Of a stretch of 64,000 nt of DNA, positions 46,601-58,912 are shown one piece after another. Within the stretch, counting starts at the first letter, position 1. The number at the start of each line of letters is the position of its first letter. The notes under the pieces are model-generated. The model was given only the letters and a program-made list of their open reading frames with translations, did not search any database and had not been told where the DNA came from. The DNA comes from Lotus japonicus. Its lineage: Eukaryota > Streptophyta > Magnoliopsida > Fabales > Fabaceae. Location: positions 70,728,732 to 70,792,731 of the forward strand of contig NC_080044.1 in assembly GCF_012489685.1 (NCBI RefSeq), in the 5' to 3' direction. The position numbers were made by a program, and so were the translations under genes.

Positions 46601-49394
46601 TTACTGATCCAGCTGAAAAAGATGTTAGGCTTTGTCCAGAATGCAGCAGGAAAAACACATTGTTGAGACATGTAATCTCAGAGACAACTTCTGCAGTGTC
46701 CAGAGACTCTGCAGTGATTTCTTCAAACGAACCTGCAGAAGGAAAACCATTAGCTGAAACAGAGGAACTAACCGTTTTGTCTGAACTGCCTCAAGAGACT
46801 GATTTGAGCAACATCAGGCTTTCTCTTGGCAATCTGGATGCTGAGGAAAGTCAAACTTTGTCCATTGAGTTTATTCAGGATCACTCACAACAAAGTCCTC
46901 TTCCGAGTCCACTTGTGGAGAGAAGTGGCGAGATGCCTACCAAACAGCTAGAGGTGGACCAGTCGGGGGCTGATCACAAGTCAGATAATCATTCGGATGA
47001 TCAGAAATTGTTTCATTCAAATTTGAAAGCAGACCTCTTGGAAGGCACTGGCATTTCCGTACTGCTCAAACGGTCAAGCAGCAGCAAAGGACCTGTAGTT
47101 CAGACAAGAACTTTCACTGCTACTACCATATCTTATGATGATCTTTCTTTTGCGAGAAGCAGCATTAACAGCATTAGAAGTTCCACTAGGCATGGGAGTT
47201 CTTCTGCCTCATCATCTGTTGATTTCAGCTCAGCTAGACATTCTGAGTTTCGTGTCCAACGGCAGTCAAGTGGCAGGAAATTGGATACAGACTGTGGATA
47301 TGACATTAGGATCAGGCCTCCAAGCCCTGGTTCATCTTTTTCTGGAGCATCTCACAATTCTCACCATGGATTAGGTCTTGCAACACAAGACACTTCTATC
47401 AATACAGAGTGTGGTAATCCAGAGGAGATACCCCTGAATCTACGACAAATGGAAGCTTCAGAAAATGCAGTGACAGACGTAATTGGTGCTTCTTCTATGG
47501 GTTTAATGGTCGGCGAGGAAGATAAACCTGAATATCATCATGGTAGAGTAACTGATGCTTGTAGCTCAGAATCAGTAAGCCAGGCTACTGGTGTTCAGCC
47601 TGACGACAATTCAGTGGCATCATTTCCAAATCCTGGGGATTGTATTTCATATGACAATATTGAAGATCATACAAAAAATGCAAGCAATGTCTCAAATATA
47701 GAAACATCAGTTAAGGATCCAGATTCACCCTTTGATGAGAAACATGATAAGGAGAGCTCTCATGTTGATGGAGTGGATGCTTTGGTAACTACCAGTACTT
47801 CTAGAATTGAAGAATCAGAAATAGAAGGGGAAAACTGTTGTCGGAATAATACTGGTGTGGTGGATGATGATCCATCACTAGTATCAAAGAGCACTGTCTA
47901 TGACTCTCAGGAGCCAAGTTTTTCCAATGATTGTCTTACAGCTTCTGTTTCTGAGCTCAATGCCCCTGAGCACTCTCATGGCATAGGTATGATGCTTATT
48001 GGATTGAAATTTTGAACAGAAGAAGTTACCGATAATTATTGAGAATTTGAGATGAAATTTTTCTATGAAATTTTTCTTATCATTTTCTTTTATCTCTCAG
48101 ATGCAGTCATCTATTCACATGGCACATAGTTCGTCACATGTTAATTTTGAGCAATTTAAAGGGATGCACAAATTTAATAGAATGACACTGACAGTATGCT
48201 CTAGGTTCATCTGCTTTATCTGATATCAGTAGTCAGCTTACTCAAATTTCACAGTATTCATTTTTAAGATATAGTTAGGATATTTTGAAAGGTTTATTTT
48301 TGTTATATTTTATGCAGTGCAAAATCAGTGATAATACTCAAATTTTGTGCCTCCATTTTTATGTTTTCTTCAGTAACATAGCAGCAATTCTGTTGTGTAG
48401 TTTCTAACTTTCAGTTAAAAATTATGTTTGGATTAACTTTTTAGAGCCTGGTTGTATAAAAAACCGTAAAGAGGAACATTAATTGAAGTAGCTTATTGCT
48501 ACTTTTCAGTTTTCTTGTCTGAAACGAGGAAAGAGAATATCGTGCAAGCAGATTCTGAGTGTATGTTTGGATATATGGTGGAAAAATCACGGTGGACAGA
48601 AGAACCTCCCTTAGCTTTTGTAATTGTCCACCGTGATTTTGGCTTCACCGTGTATCCAAACATGAACTTAGTGTTTTATGCTACTTCCTAAAACATCACA
48701 CTTCACTAAATGAGTCTCTGACTCTCTAATAGTAAGAGTGGCTGTATCTTGCTATATGAGGTTTCTCAAGTCTGAACTTATATTAGTGGGTGGAGGAGAT
48801 ATTCACTTCTGTTTTCTGTTGGAAAGAGATTCTGCTTCTGTATTTACATGATGATGCCTTTAGTGCTGTATTCTTTTTCATTTGCTGAAGCTTCAAAATA
48901 TTAGTACTTGGCCAATTTCTGACATATTTTTAATGTTTTATGCTAATGCAGAGGAATCCACAGTTACAGTGGAGTGTCAAAGTGGAGGAGGGAACACAAG
49001 AAGCCTAACCCTTGAAGAGGCAACAGATACAATACTATTTTGCAGCTCCATCATCCATGATCTTGCATATCAGGCTGCAACTATAGCAATGGAAAAGGAA
49101 CACTTGGATGAACCACTGGAAGGTTCTGAGCCAACAGTGACTATCCTGGGGAAAACCAATTCTAACAGAAAGTATTCGCCCCGCCGAACTGCCGGCAAGC
49201 GCACTGCGAAACCCCAGAAGGCGAGGCCGAGGGGGGCGGTGGAAACTGATGTAAAACCTACTTCCCCTGAGACTGAGAATGATGAGAATAAAGATGAGTC
49301 TTTGACACGCAATGTGGGGCTTCCTAACAAGGTAGACAGCAACATAAAGCTCCCTAATAAGCTTGAATCAAAGTGTAATTGCGTCATAATGTGA
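43670..49394 (+). CDS. Long Ser/Pro-rich protein with DYDWLLTPP motif, CxxC pair and CaaX end (AT1G27850-like)
   Basis: Six exons: 43670-43865, 43991-44099, 44346-44466, 44594-45376, 46090-47986 and 48952-49394, all in frame, give 1182 residues. The N-terminus ([22 protein letters not shown], then [10 protein letters not shown]) and the motif [20 protein letters not shown] (from residue 99) match a plant family related to basic proline-rich, microtubule-associated proteins. Exon 4 is a Ser/Pro/Arg-rich low-complexity region. A zinc-ribbon-like C-x2-C...C-x2-C set is at C565, C568, C585 and C588. The protein ends NCVIM, a CaaX box for prenylation at C1179. Microtubule association is inferred from the family; membrane anchoring is inferred from the CaaX. 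Short introns in the 5' part carry normal GT-AG borders. Confidence 0.88.
44837..44938 (+). repeat. 51-bp in-frame tandem duplication in exon 4
   Basis: Two 17-codon units ([17 protein letters not shown] and [17 protein letters not shown]) lie side by side with few base differences. This lengthens the Ser/Pro-rich segment without changing frame. Confidence 0.85.
48563..48663. mobile_element. 101-bp foldback element in the last intron
   Basis: The arms ATGTTTGGATATATGGTG and CACCGTGTATCCAAACAT, with inner arms ATCACGGTGGACAG and TGTCCACCGTGATTT, pair across a loop of about 25 bases. This is typical of a small MITE. No coding. Confidence 0.85.
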
Positions 49395-50598
49395 GAGTGC
49401 AAAGTTCATCATTTTGATTTTTGGTTTGAAGAATACGTTGGTTCCAATATATATATTGTGAGAAATGCCACTTTGTAAAGTTAATTTTTTTGTTGGTAGG
49501 CCATTAATTAGAGGTAATTGGAGGATTATATTTTCTCCATAGCTGCATTCTTGTTGTTTGATTTCCATATCATTGTAAGTCATCCATCAATGGAAGTGTG
49601 AAGTAGAACTCACTCAATTCATATTCGTTATGATTGTGAAGTTAGCTACGTGCCTTCGGTTTAACTTCAATAAAAATAAATGTTTATGAATTTTGGTATT
49701 TGGTAAAGCTATCTTTTCTTACTTGTGAGAAAAGTATTAAATTTAATTTTAAAAAGTTGTTGTCTTTTCAGAAAACATATATAATTACTAGAAAGTTTAT
49801 AACATGTATTTTTAATAAAGAAATGCATTTTTGGAAGCTAAAATAAAATACACAATGGAACTTATATATTCTTGTTGTAAACTGAGAAGCGATTCTTCTC
49901 CTTTTCTAAACTTTCTTTTTTAACTAAACAAAGGTGAAAAGTTCATGGAGAATCTTTTCATAAAAATTAGTAGAAAATTATTCAAAAACATTTTATTTGT
50001 ATATCCTTTTCCCAACATTTATTTGGATAAGATATACCTTTAGATTAGTCCATATAAAATTAACAATATTTTTACTTCATTTTCAGAAAGTCTCATTTTC
50101 GTTCCACAAACTGAATTTTTGTGCTCTGGCACAAACAACGAATTTAGCAAATCCGTGAGTTGTTATGTAGAAGTTTACAAGTATCTGTTAGTCATATTTC
50201 ACAGGAGCGTAACATGGCGGCGGATGCTTTAGATAAGCATTTAACATGGGTTAATTCTCGTTTTTAAGTTTGGAAGTTTCCTCCTATCAACTTCGTGTCT
50301 CTTTTGTGCCAAAATAATCTTGTTTAATCTTCCTCGGTAACTAAAAAACCTATCGTAAACCAATTTTTTCATGTTACGGAAGTTCAATTTCCGAAAATAT
50401 TTGAAAGGTACCTTAGCCCAAAGAAATTTTAGGATACACAAAATAGCATTTCAAGGGTTTGTTGTGTGATGACCATTAAACTATGGCAAGAATACAGGGC
50501 TTTGTTTAGGATTTCATGAAGCCCATAGCCCAACACGGCCCAAAAATCTAACCCATAAAAAAAATCAGAAAAATATTTGGCGGGAAATGTTGATATAA
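49395..50598. other. Spacer between Ser/Pro-rich gene and RecQ gene
   Basis: This 1.2 kb AT-rich spacer holds the 3' untranslated region of the upstream gene and presumably the promoter of the RecQ gene. No gene or clear TATA box was identified. Confidence 0.45.
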
Positions 50599-53500
50599 AT
50601 GTTAGCTTCATCTTCGTCTTCATCTGCTCCGACCCGACAAAAAATGGAGTCCGATTCAGACTCCGACGGGTCTCACGTCTCTACAACTCCACCACGACAA
50701 GCAAATCCACCACCGCCACCACCACCGTCACCGCCACCAAAACCACCTCTTCTAGTCCCCAACAAACCCAAAAGAATCAGAATCAAGCCCTCAAAACCCA
50801 AACCACTCCCTCCCAAACCCCATCACAGCCCCTCAAAACCCGACCCGGAAGATCCAGAGCCAGACCCTCTCTCCCTCCCTTCCGCGCCCTTCCAAATTCG
50901 CCGTCACTCTGATTCTGTTCCGGCGTCGTCGACTTCCCACTCCATCGAAAACCTTCCCGCCGGGTTCTTCTCCAAATTCGCTTCCTTCTCGAAGATTCGA
51001 AGACCGGTTCTCAATCTAGAATCTTCTACAGACGAACCGGTTAGCAATTCAGACGCTGGGAACTCCGGGAAGCTCGAGAAGGTTGAGAAGAAGAAGCATC
51101 TTAACTTGATTGGTGCTAGCGTGCCGATGCCGACGGTGAAGCTGCGAAAGAGTGGTGGCGGTGGCGTCGGTGGCGTTGGCGAAGGGAATTTCGTGAAGCT
51201 GAACTTGTGTGGGAGAAAAAGGAAGTTTATGAAGAAGGGGTGGAAGAAGAATGGGAAATTTGGTGGTAGATGGAACAAGAGAAGTAAAGGTAAATTGGAA
51301 CAAGATGGGGAGGATGATGAGGAGGAGGGTGGTTCTGGAAATGCTGCACAGCAACAGAAGAAGCAAAGGGGGCGTTGTAAGACAAGGGAGATTGACTGCG
51401 AAGCGGTGGAAGAGGCTGTTTCCGCGGCTCGAGATGAGGTATCTGATGAGAACTTGGTGAAGTTGCTGCAATTGATTTATGGTTATGAGTGTTTTCGAGA
51501 GGGGCAGCTTGAGGCTATCAAGATGGTTCTTGCTGGGAAATCAACCATGCTTATTTTGCCGACAGGGGCGGGGAAATCGTTGTGTTATCAGTTGCCTGCG
51601 ATGATTTTGCCTGGGATTACCTTGGTTGTTAGTCCATTGGTAGCATTAATCATTGATCAGCTAAAGCAATTGCCTTCTTGCATTAGGGGTGCTCTCATCA
51701 GCAGCACCCAGGTGTGTTTTGTAGCCTTTCACAGTCTTCCTTACTCACATTTTAGCTTATTGATAACTTGGTGTGTGTTTGATTTTGGTTGAGTGGTGGA
51801 CACAGAAGTCAATGCACTTCTCCTCTAAAGTTGCATTTTGTAGCTTATTGCTAGAAGCCTAGAATTGATTTTGGAACCTAAATTGGTTTGTAAAACCTAA
51901 ACCAAACCTACTATGGCATGATATTTTTTAAGAAACAATAACGGCCATAGTATTTTTTTTCGTATGGTCAGCACATGAATCAAATAATGTTTGTGTAATT
52001 GTGTTATCTTATTATGAACCATATCTAATGACAGATAATTTAAGTTCAAATCTTTCTTAATTGATTTATTTTTGTTTCATTGTTTTAGACTCTTGAAGAA
52101 GCCTCTGAAACTCTGGTCCAGCTTCGAGAAGGTGCGATTAAGGTGGGACTTTTGACGACTGAATGCAACTTTTGGCACAGATTAGTTTTGCAGAAATATG
52201 TAGCACTCTTGCAGATTGATTTGCATATTGGTGGTGTCAATTGTTTATAGGCCATTTTTGTTTGACACATTTTCCTATCACGGTTTATTTATAGAAGGTG
52301 GTTACTCACTCTTACCTGAAAATGTTTATAACTCTAATTCATACAGGTGCTTTTTGTTTCACCAGAGCGGTTCCTGAACGAAGAGTTTCTGTCTACTATT
52401 TCTGCCGGGTCGGCTGTGTCACTTGTTGTTATTGACGAAGCGCATTGTATATCTGAATGGTGAGTGAATTCCAATTTTCATTTGGTGATATTCATATTTT
52501 GTACTTTGAGATCTCACGTTGTATGCTTCTGCTTCCTTGCTCATCATTAGATTTTAAACTATTTTACAGGTCTCACAATTTCCGACCTTCATTCATGAGA
52601 CTTAGAGCATCTCTGCTTCATAAAAGGCTTAATGTAGGTTCTGTTCTAGCAATGACAGCAACTGCTACAACCACCACTTTAGATGCCATCATCTCTGCAC
52701 TAGATATTCCTCGTACCAATCTTATTCAGAAGGCACAGTTAAGGGACAATTTTCATTTATCAGTGTCGATGGTAAAAAATAGGCAAGTTAGATGCTGCTA
52801 TTTACTTGGTTAGTTTGTATGCATTCTTCATCTGAACTTTGTTAAACTTACACATCAATTCTTTGAACATCATAGAATGAAAGACCTCCTGCTTCTGATA
52901 AAGTCTTCTCCATTTGCGGAAGTTCAAAGCATCATCATATACTGCAAATTTCAGGTGTGAGCATGGATTTTTTTTTTCTATTTTGAAGTACTGGGTGCTC
53001 TATGATTTGATAAACTCATCCGCATTTGTCGCAATATCTTTTCTCTTCTAGTTCACAGCATTTGATATGTATAATATTGTTTAGAATATGGCTAATTACT
53101 TAGGCTTGCAAGTAATATTGTTTACTATAGTGGATATATCATATATAGTAACTTCTCTACATATGTAGAAATTGATTATGCCTTTTCTTGTTCCAGATAG
53201 AAACTGATACAATTAGCAGATACTTGAATGATAACAATATCTTGGCAAAGGTTAGCTCCCTATTTCTCTTTTTGACATTGCATGTCTTTCTGTAACCCTT
53301 GACGCTGAATGTTAAATCTGAAGATTGTTGTGAATTATGATCTAGAGTTATCACAGTGGTATCACTTCAAAGGAACGTAGCTATGTGCAGGAGTTGTTTA
53401 GTTCCAACAAGATCAGAGTGGTAGGATGAATTTTATGGTTCTAATCACTAATTTTATCAATTTCTTGGTGCGATGATTTTTTACATAGTATTCTTCATTT

Positions 53501-56500
53501 TTTTCTATCTTTGGTTCATTTAGTACAACAATACTACGCCAATTGATACCTTGCAATTTTTCATGAAGGTCGTTGCGACTGTGGCATTTGGAATGGGACT
53601 AGATAAAAGAGATGTTGGAGCAGTAAGGCTAATAATACATTATGGTTTTCACTATTCAGCATTAATTTGTCCGAACTGGTTTCGGACAATATAAGTTATC
53701 TCGGATGGTATACTTAAACAGTGATTCATTGATTCTCATTGTGCTCTCGTTGCTTGTCCATTTTCTAATGTTTCAAACCTGAAATTTTGCTGTATCAGAA
53801 ACAATTGCTTCTTTCTGAAAAGATTTTTATTTTGTTAAAATTGCAAAATGGGAGGGGGGTGGTTTTGGAAAACTGGGCTCTTTTGCTGGTCTCTGTTCAT
53901 GGGTAGTTCCTTTAATTGATAGTTACCATTTACAAATGCTGTTGACAATGCATAAACTATTCTCTTGTATTTCACATTACATATTTGCATTACTATATAA
54001 AGATCCTGTATGTCACAGTAATTCATAATGGATCTTCATTGCCATATCTTTGTTTAGGTAATTCATTACAGTTTGCCTGAAAGTCTTGAAGAGTATGTAC
54101 AGGTATATGATTTCTTCTAAACTCTAGTAGTAGCATGGCAATCTATCACATGTTTTGCTTAATATATGGAATGGGTACTTTAGGAAATCGGACGTGCTGG
54201 AAGAGATGGGAGGTTGTCTTATTGTCACCTATTTTATGACGATGAGACATATTTCAAACTTCGTAGTCTAATGTACAGGTAAGACAATTCTTCTTCTTTT
54301 TTCCACACTGCCAAATTGTTCTTTATTTGATGCATTTCTTATCCTCAGTGAAGGAGTAGATGAGTATGCAGTGAATAAATTTCTGCGCGAAGTGTTTCCT
54401 TCTGACAAAAACTCATGTGGGAAAATCTGTTCATTAATCAAAGAATCTGCTTCACGCAGGTTTGATATGAAAGAAGAGGTACTCTACTCAATACTAACTT
54501 TGAATTTAAATTTTATTAACTTTAATAACTCGATTGAGTGATTTCGGTTAAAACTTTCAATGGATTTCATAACATCTTGATGAGGAGTTAGTCATGCTGA
54601 TGTTATGATGATTAATGGAGGGAAATTGCAAATTGCTGATAGCCATGTCAGTAGCTTCAATGTTTTTGGACATGCTTGAATTAAGAGAATCATTAGCATA
54701 GTATCTGTGGGGTATGCATGCTCGGGGTAAAATGTCATTTTTAGGCATTATGATTGTAGGTAATCTTGTAAAAGTGCACGAATGTGATTTTGTTTATCTC
54801 TCTCCTTTTTAAGTTCTTGAAACCTGAGAGATCAACTTTAGACCAGACAAAGTAATGTGGAGTTTCTGAACATGATTAGGATTTTACATTTATTTATTTT
54901 ATGGGCAACCATCTAATTACAAGTACTAGTAATTTTTCTACTTACGTAAGGAAATAGAAGCACATGCTAGTAATGAAACCGCTTCTTGTAATGAAACTCT
55001 AGATTGTTATATGTTGACTTTCAGTGTCTTGGTCTACAGTTTAAAACTTTTCTCCAATATTTTCCTTTATTAGGTGATGCTCACACTTTTGACACGCTTG
55101 GAGTTGGGCGATGTGCAGTACTTGCATGTACTTCCACCGATAAATGTAACTTGTGTTTTGAATTTTCATAAGGTGTGTGTGTACCTTTGACTGCATTAGA
55201 TTTTTGTCATAAATAAATTTGTGAACACTATCTATCTAAGTTTATATGTTAAACTATTGATTTAAGATTAAGTTTTCAAATTGGACATTTCCATGTCATT
55301 TTTTGCTGAAATTTAGAGAAATAAGTGTGATTTCACTGATTAATTTGTTGGTTATATTTTTAATTTCTGGCACTAATGCAGACTCCACCACCGTTCCTTG
55401 CCAAAAAGGATTCTGCTATTGCAGTAATTATAAAAAGGTAACAATAAACATATTACATTTCTTTGCTTTTCACTGTTTCAAAACTTTTCCCTGTTTCCCT
55501 TGGATGGTCTGGTCATTATCCTACAAATTATTTCAATGTTGTAGACTTTGAGATGGAGTTTGATTCCAAAATTTCAGTTTCTATAAAGGGAAGGAATACC
55601 TACTGATGGTGCTTGGTTGTTCCTGATTACGAACACTGGAAAAGCAGTTTAATTCTAGTTATACTCATACATCTCATCTTTAACTGAATCGTTGTTATGT
55701 GATTTTCAGATCTGAAAGTAAGACAGGGCAATATGTTTTTGATATTCCAACTGTGGCAAATGACATGGGAGTTACTGCAGTTGAATTAACAAATCAGCTG
55801 TCCAACCTGAAGGTTTGGATTTGTGAATAACTCGAAATATTTTTTTCAAGAGTTCGCGCATGGACATAACATAACAAAGGATGTTTTGAAAGTACATGAG
55901 AGATCTTCCTTCTTCTGAGTAATTAAATTTAAATTCAATATATTTTTGTCATGATCTGGAAAGATAGTGTGCTTGGCTGTCTGTGTGCATGAGGGGGTTG
56001 TTTAAATTTTAATTTTGCATAAAGTATTTCCAATTCATTCTCTATTTTGGGGCCCCTAACTATTTTTGTGTGTGTGGTATTAGTAGCAGTCTTGTTTGTA
56101 CTGTGGTATAAACAATCTAACCTCCTTATTTGTGAAATATTCACAGGTAATGGGAGAAATAACTTATGAAATGAAGGACTTGGCCTACTGTTATAGGATT
56201 GTTGAAATCCCAACAGATCTTTTTTCTCTATCAGCAGATGTTACCCAATGGTTATCTGAAGTTGAAATTTGCAAGGTAAGTAAATTATGAAAAACTAATG
56301 TGAAACTTATCCATTATGATATTTTTGGAGATACATTCATAATTCATTTAGGACGCCGTATCCTCTGCACAGTTTTTTTGTTTTCATGGGACTCAGATGT
56401 ATATGAATGTTATTTTGATGTTGCCCCGTATTCCTCTCAATGATCAATGAGTCCGGTTGGATAATTTATTTTAGATTATATGTCGCATTGTGTGTTTGTA

Positions 56501-57649
56501 GAGTAATTCATTAATAAGATTTTACTGATTGATTATTTTCTCATGGTTCTTTCTTCTTTTGAGTAGGTACGAAAAATGGATGCAATGTTTAATGCTGCAT
56601 ATTTTGCTGTAAATCTATGCGACAAGATGCACGGTTGCAGTAATGCCAATCACACACCATGCTTGCAAAGGAAAATATTGGATTACTTTGCAGGAGTTGA
56701 TAATACTGATTTCTGCAAGAAAATTTCTCAAAGCAGGTTTTTACTTCTCACCAATTTTTGTTACTTAAAGTTCAGTAGTATTGGTAGTAAAGAACACAAA
56801 TTTAACCTATGACTTCTAAAATAGCTTTTTCGGGTATTCAAAGTCATAAATAAACTTCTCTTGCAAGTTGAGACCAACTTATTTGATTGTAAGGATATAC
56901 TTCTGCTATGTGCTATATTGTCTTGTTACTAAAATTGCTTCCATTTACATGGGCAGCCCTTTCCTGCGAGCAGATATAAAGGTGAGTTGTCGCGTGGTCA
57001 TACTGAGAATCTTAAATAAACTCAGATACATATTATGGTTGAAATTTCTGAAAAAGTATCTATTCCTTTGGGGATCACCAGGTCTTTCTACAAAGTAATT
57101 CACAGGCTCGATTTACACCAAGAGCTGTTGCGAGGATAATGCATGGAATTGCAAGCCCAGCCTATCCTTCTACAACATGGTGTAAAACCCATTTCTGGTA
57201 CATTGAAATTTAATTTTTTTTATTTGGTGACCATAATTACTTGTTGATAGTAGGAAATAATTTGAGCGACTTAGTGTTTTTTGCACTAGTTTAGTTAGAG
57301 TTCTGTATACATGCACCAATATAAAAAAGTAAACATTAGCCACAATTTGCGATTTCAAAAATTTTAGCTTTTGTTTGGGAAACAAAAAGAGGAGGGAAAA
57401 CCTAGTGAGCAGTTTCTATTCATTTCAACATTTTTGGCTCCTACTTCTATGTCACAGAAGAAGGTTAAATGTTTATTTGACTTTTTATTTCGCTGTAGGT
57501 TTAGGTTTATATCAGTCACTAGAGTAAGGTGCTAAATTGAACTTTTTTTTGTGGGTTGCAGGGGAAGGTATAAGAATGTAGACTTTAAGGTGGTGATGGA
57601 AGCAGCAAAGTCAGAACTGAAGAATTATGTTGGAAAAGATATGCTGTAG
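50599..57649 (+). CDS. RECQL5: RECQL5-like ATP-dependent DNA helicase
   Basis: Nineteen exons: 50599-51711, 52089-52142, 52347-52459, 52570-52782, 52876-52954, 53197-53250, 53346-53420, 53569-53622, 54058-54102, 54184-54278, 54349-54478, 55074-55172, 55382-55437, 55710-55812, 56147-56275, 56567-56736, 56957-56981, 57082-57179 and 57562-57649, giving 930 residues (Arabidopsis RECQL5 is of similar length). RecQ helicases unwind DNA 3' to 5' during repair and recombination in the nucleus. A Pro-rich, basic N-terminal extension precedes the helicase core. The core shows REGQ (motif 0), TGAGKS (residues 322-327), DEAH (419-422), MTATAT, and QEIGRAGRDG (600-609). No HRDC domain was recognised. A second Met at 50644 (MESDSD) could be the start. 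Intron 4 uses a GC donor. Confidence 0.93.
52783..52875 (+). other. GC-AG intron in the RecQ gene
   Basis: The exon ends AAAAATAG and the intron begins GCAAGT, the strong donor context of GC-AG introns. The acceptor ends CATAG before AATGAAAGAC. Using this donor joins KNR to MKDLLLLIK, the expected RecQ order. The nearby GT at 52771 would lose the frame. Confidence 0.8.
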
Positions 57650-58912
57650 CCATTTATTATTGATTTTATCATCTGATTTTTTTTGGATTGAGGGTCCCTG
57701 ATCTTAAACCGAATCCATGGTATGCATTGATCCAAGGGAGAAAAAAACAGTAATTTTGGGGACCTATGTGAGTCCTGTCATGTTGTCACTGGCGTGAATG
57801 TGGCGCCAGCACAAGTCTGTTGCCTCAGGTTGTGACATTAACATAGGCCAAATGAAGATTGAAGCTCAACCTAATGCGGTGCTACTCTTGCATTTGTCCA
57901 TTGGGATACTATGCGTCCTAGGTGGTAAGGGTCAAGGATTTACGACCCTTATCTGTCTTATTCCCCCCCCATTATGTAAATAGCACTCAATGATGAAGGA
58001 TGCTATCATTAACTTAAATTCAAATATGTAGTGCATGTAAACTTTCGCCATTACTGAAAAATAACATGTTAAGCAACACAGTGGATGAAGTGTGTGAATA
58101 TAGAAATCTGGATCCTCTAATGTTTTTCCATAAAAGAAAAATACATTTTTTTTATATAAGATTTATCACATTACTGGTTATGACAGGTCAAATAAGTACT
58201 GTCTTCTGTTTAATGGTTTAGAGCAGAGTATATTATTCGTATAATTCTATGGAATATTCTGTTGATTTTGTCAGTGAATATTCCGTTCTTATTTCTTAGT
58301 TTATTCTTATATTCAGTTTGTTTAACCATAAGAAAAAAATATTCAGTTATAGATAATTTTTTCAGTATCTCCCACAATTGTGGTGATAGTAATCATGTAA
58401 TTTACCACTGAGAATAACTAATCATCTCACTACAGAGTACAGATGTTCATATTAAGGGGTAAATGGGTAACCAAAAATATGTTTCATTCTCAGAGTTAAG
58501 AATCCAAAACAAAATACATGTTGCATTCAAACTAATTTAGCTTTGACTAATACAAAGTGCTGCACATGGGCTGATAGTATGACACATGGCACTTAACATA
58601 CGCATGTGAGTTAACTGTATGTTACATTTGTCAAAATGTACTACTTTTACTAATTCAATGTTTCAAAAACTAAAATTACTGAACCCTTAAATCTAAAATG
58701 ACTATTCAATCAACTATTATGCATATTCTACCTGTCATTATCATATATCTAAAAGCTTAGGTGCGACCGTTAGTTAGCATTTGGAACAAGCAACCAACCA
58801 AACAGTTAGTTAAGACGGCATCTTCTCAAATGAATCTCTCTTTTGTTCCCACTCAACATACCTACCAGCTTCCACATCCTTTACTAATTCTTCATAACTT
58901 TCAGCAATAGCC
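57650..58912. other. Spacer between RecQ gene and DUF212 gene
   Basis: AT-rich, with the RecQ 3' untranslated region at the start. No credible gene. A short open stretch near 57800-57980 has no recognisable features. Confidence 0.45.

Noticed and set aside
50904..51471. Long minus-strand frames opposite RecQ exon 1
   Set aside because: They mirror the Pro/Lys-rich coding exon; the plus strand has the clear helicase reading.
57798..57983. Small frame after the RecQ gene
   Set aside because: Short, ends in a C run, no domain, and probably in the 3' flank.
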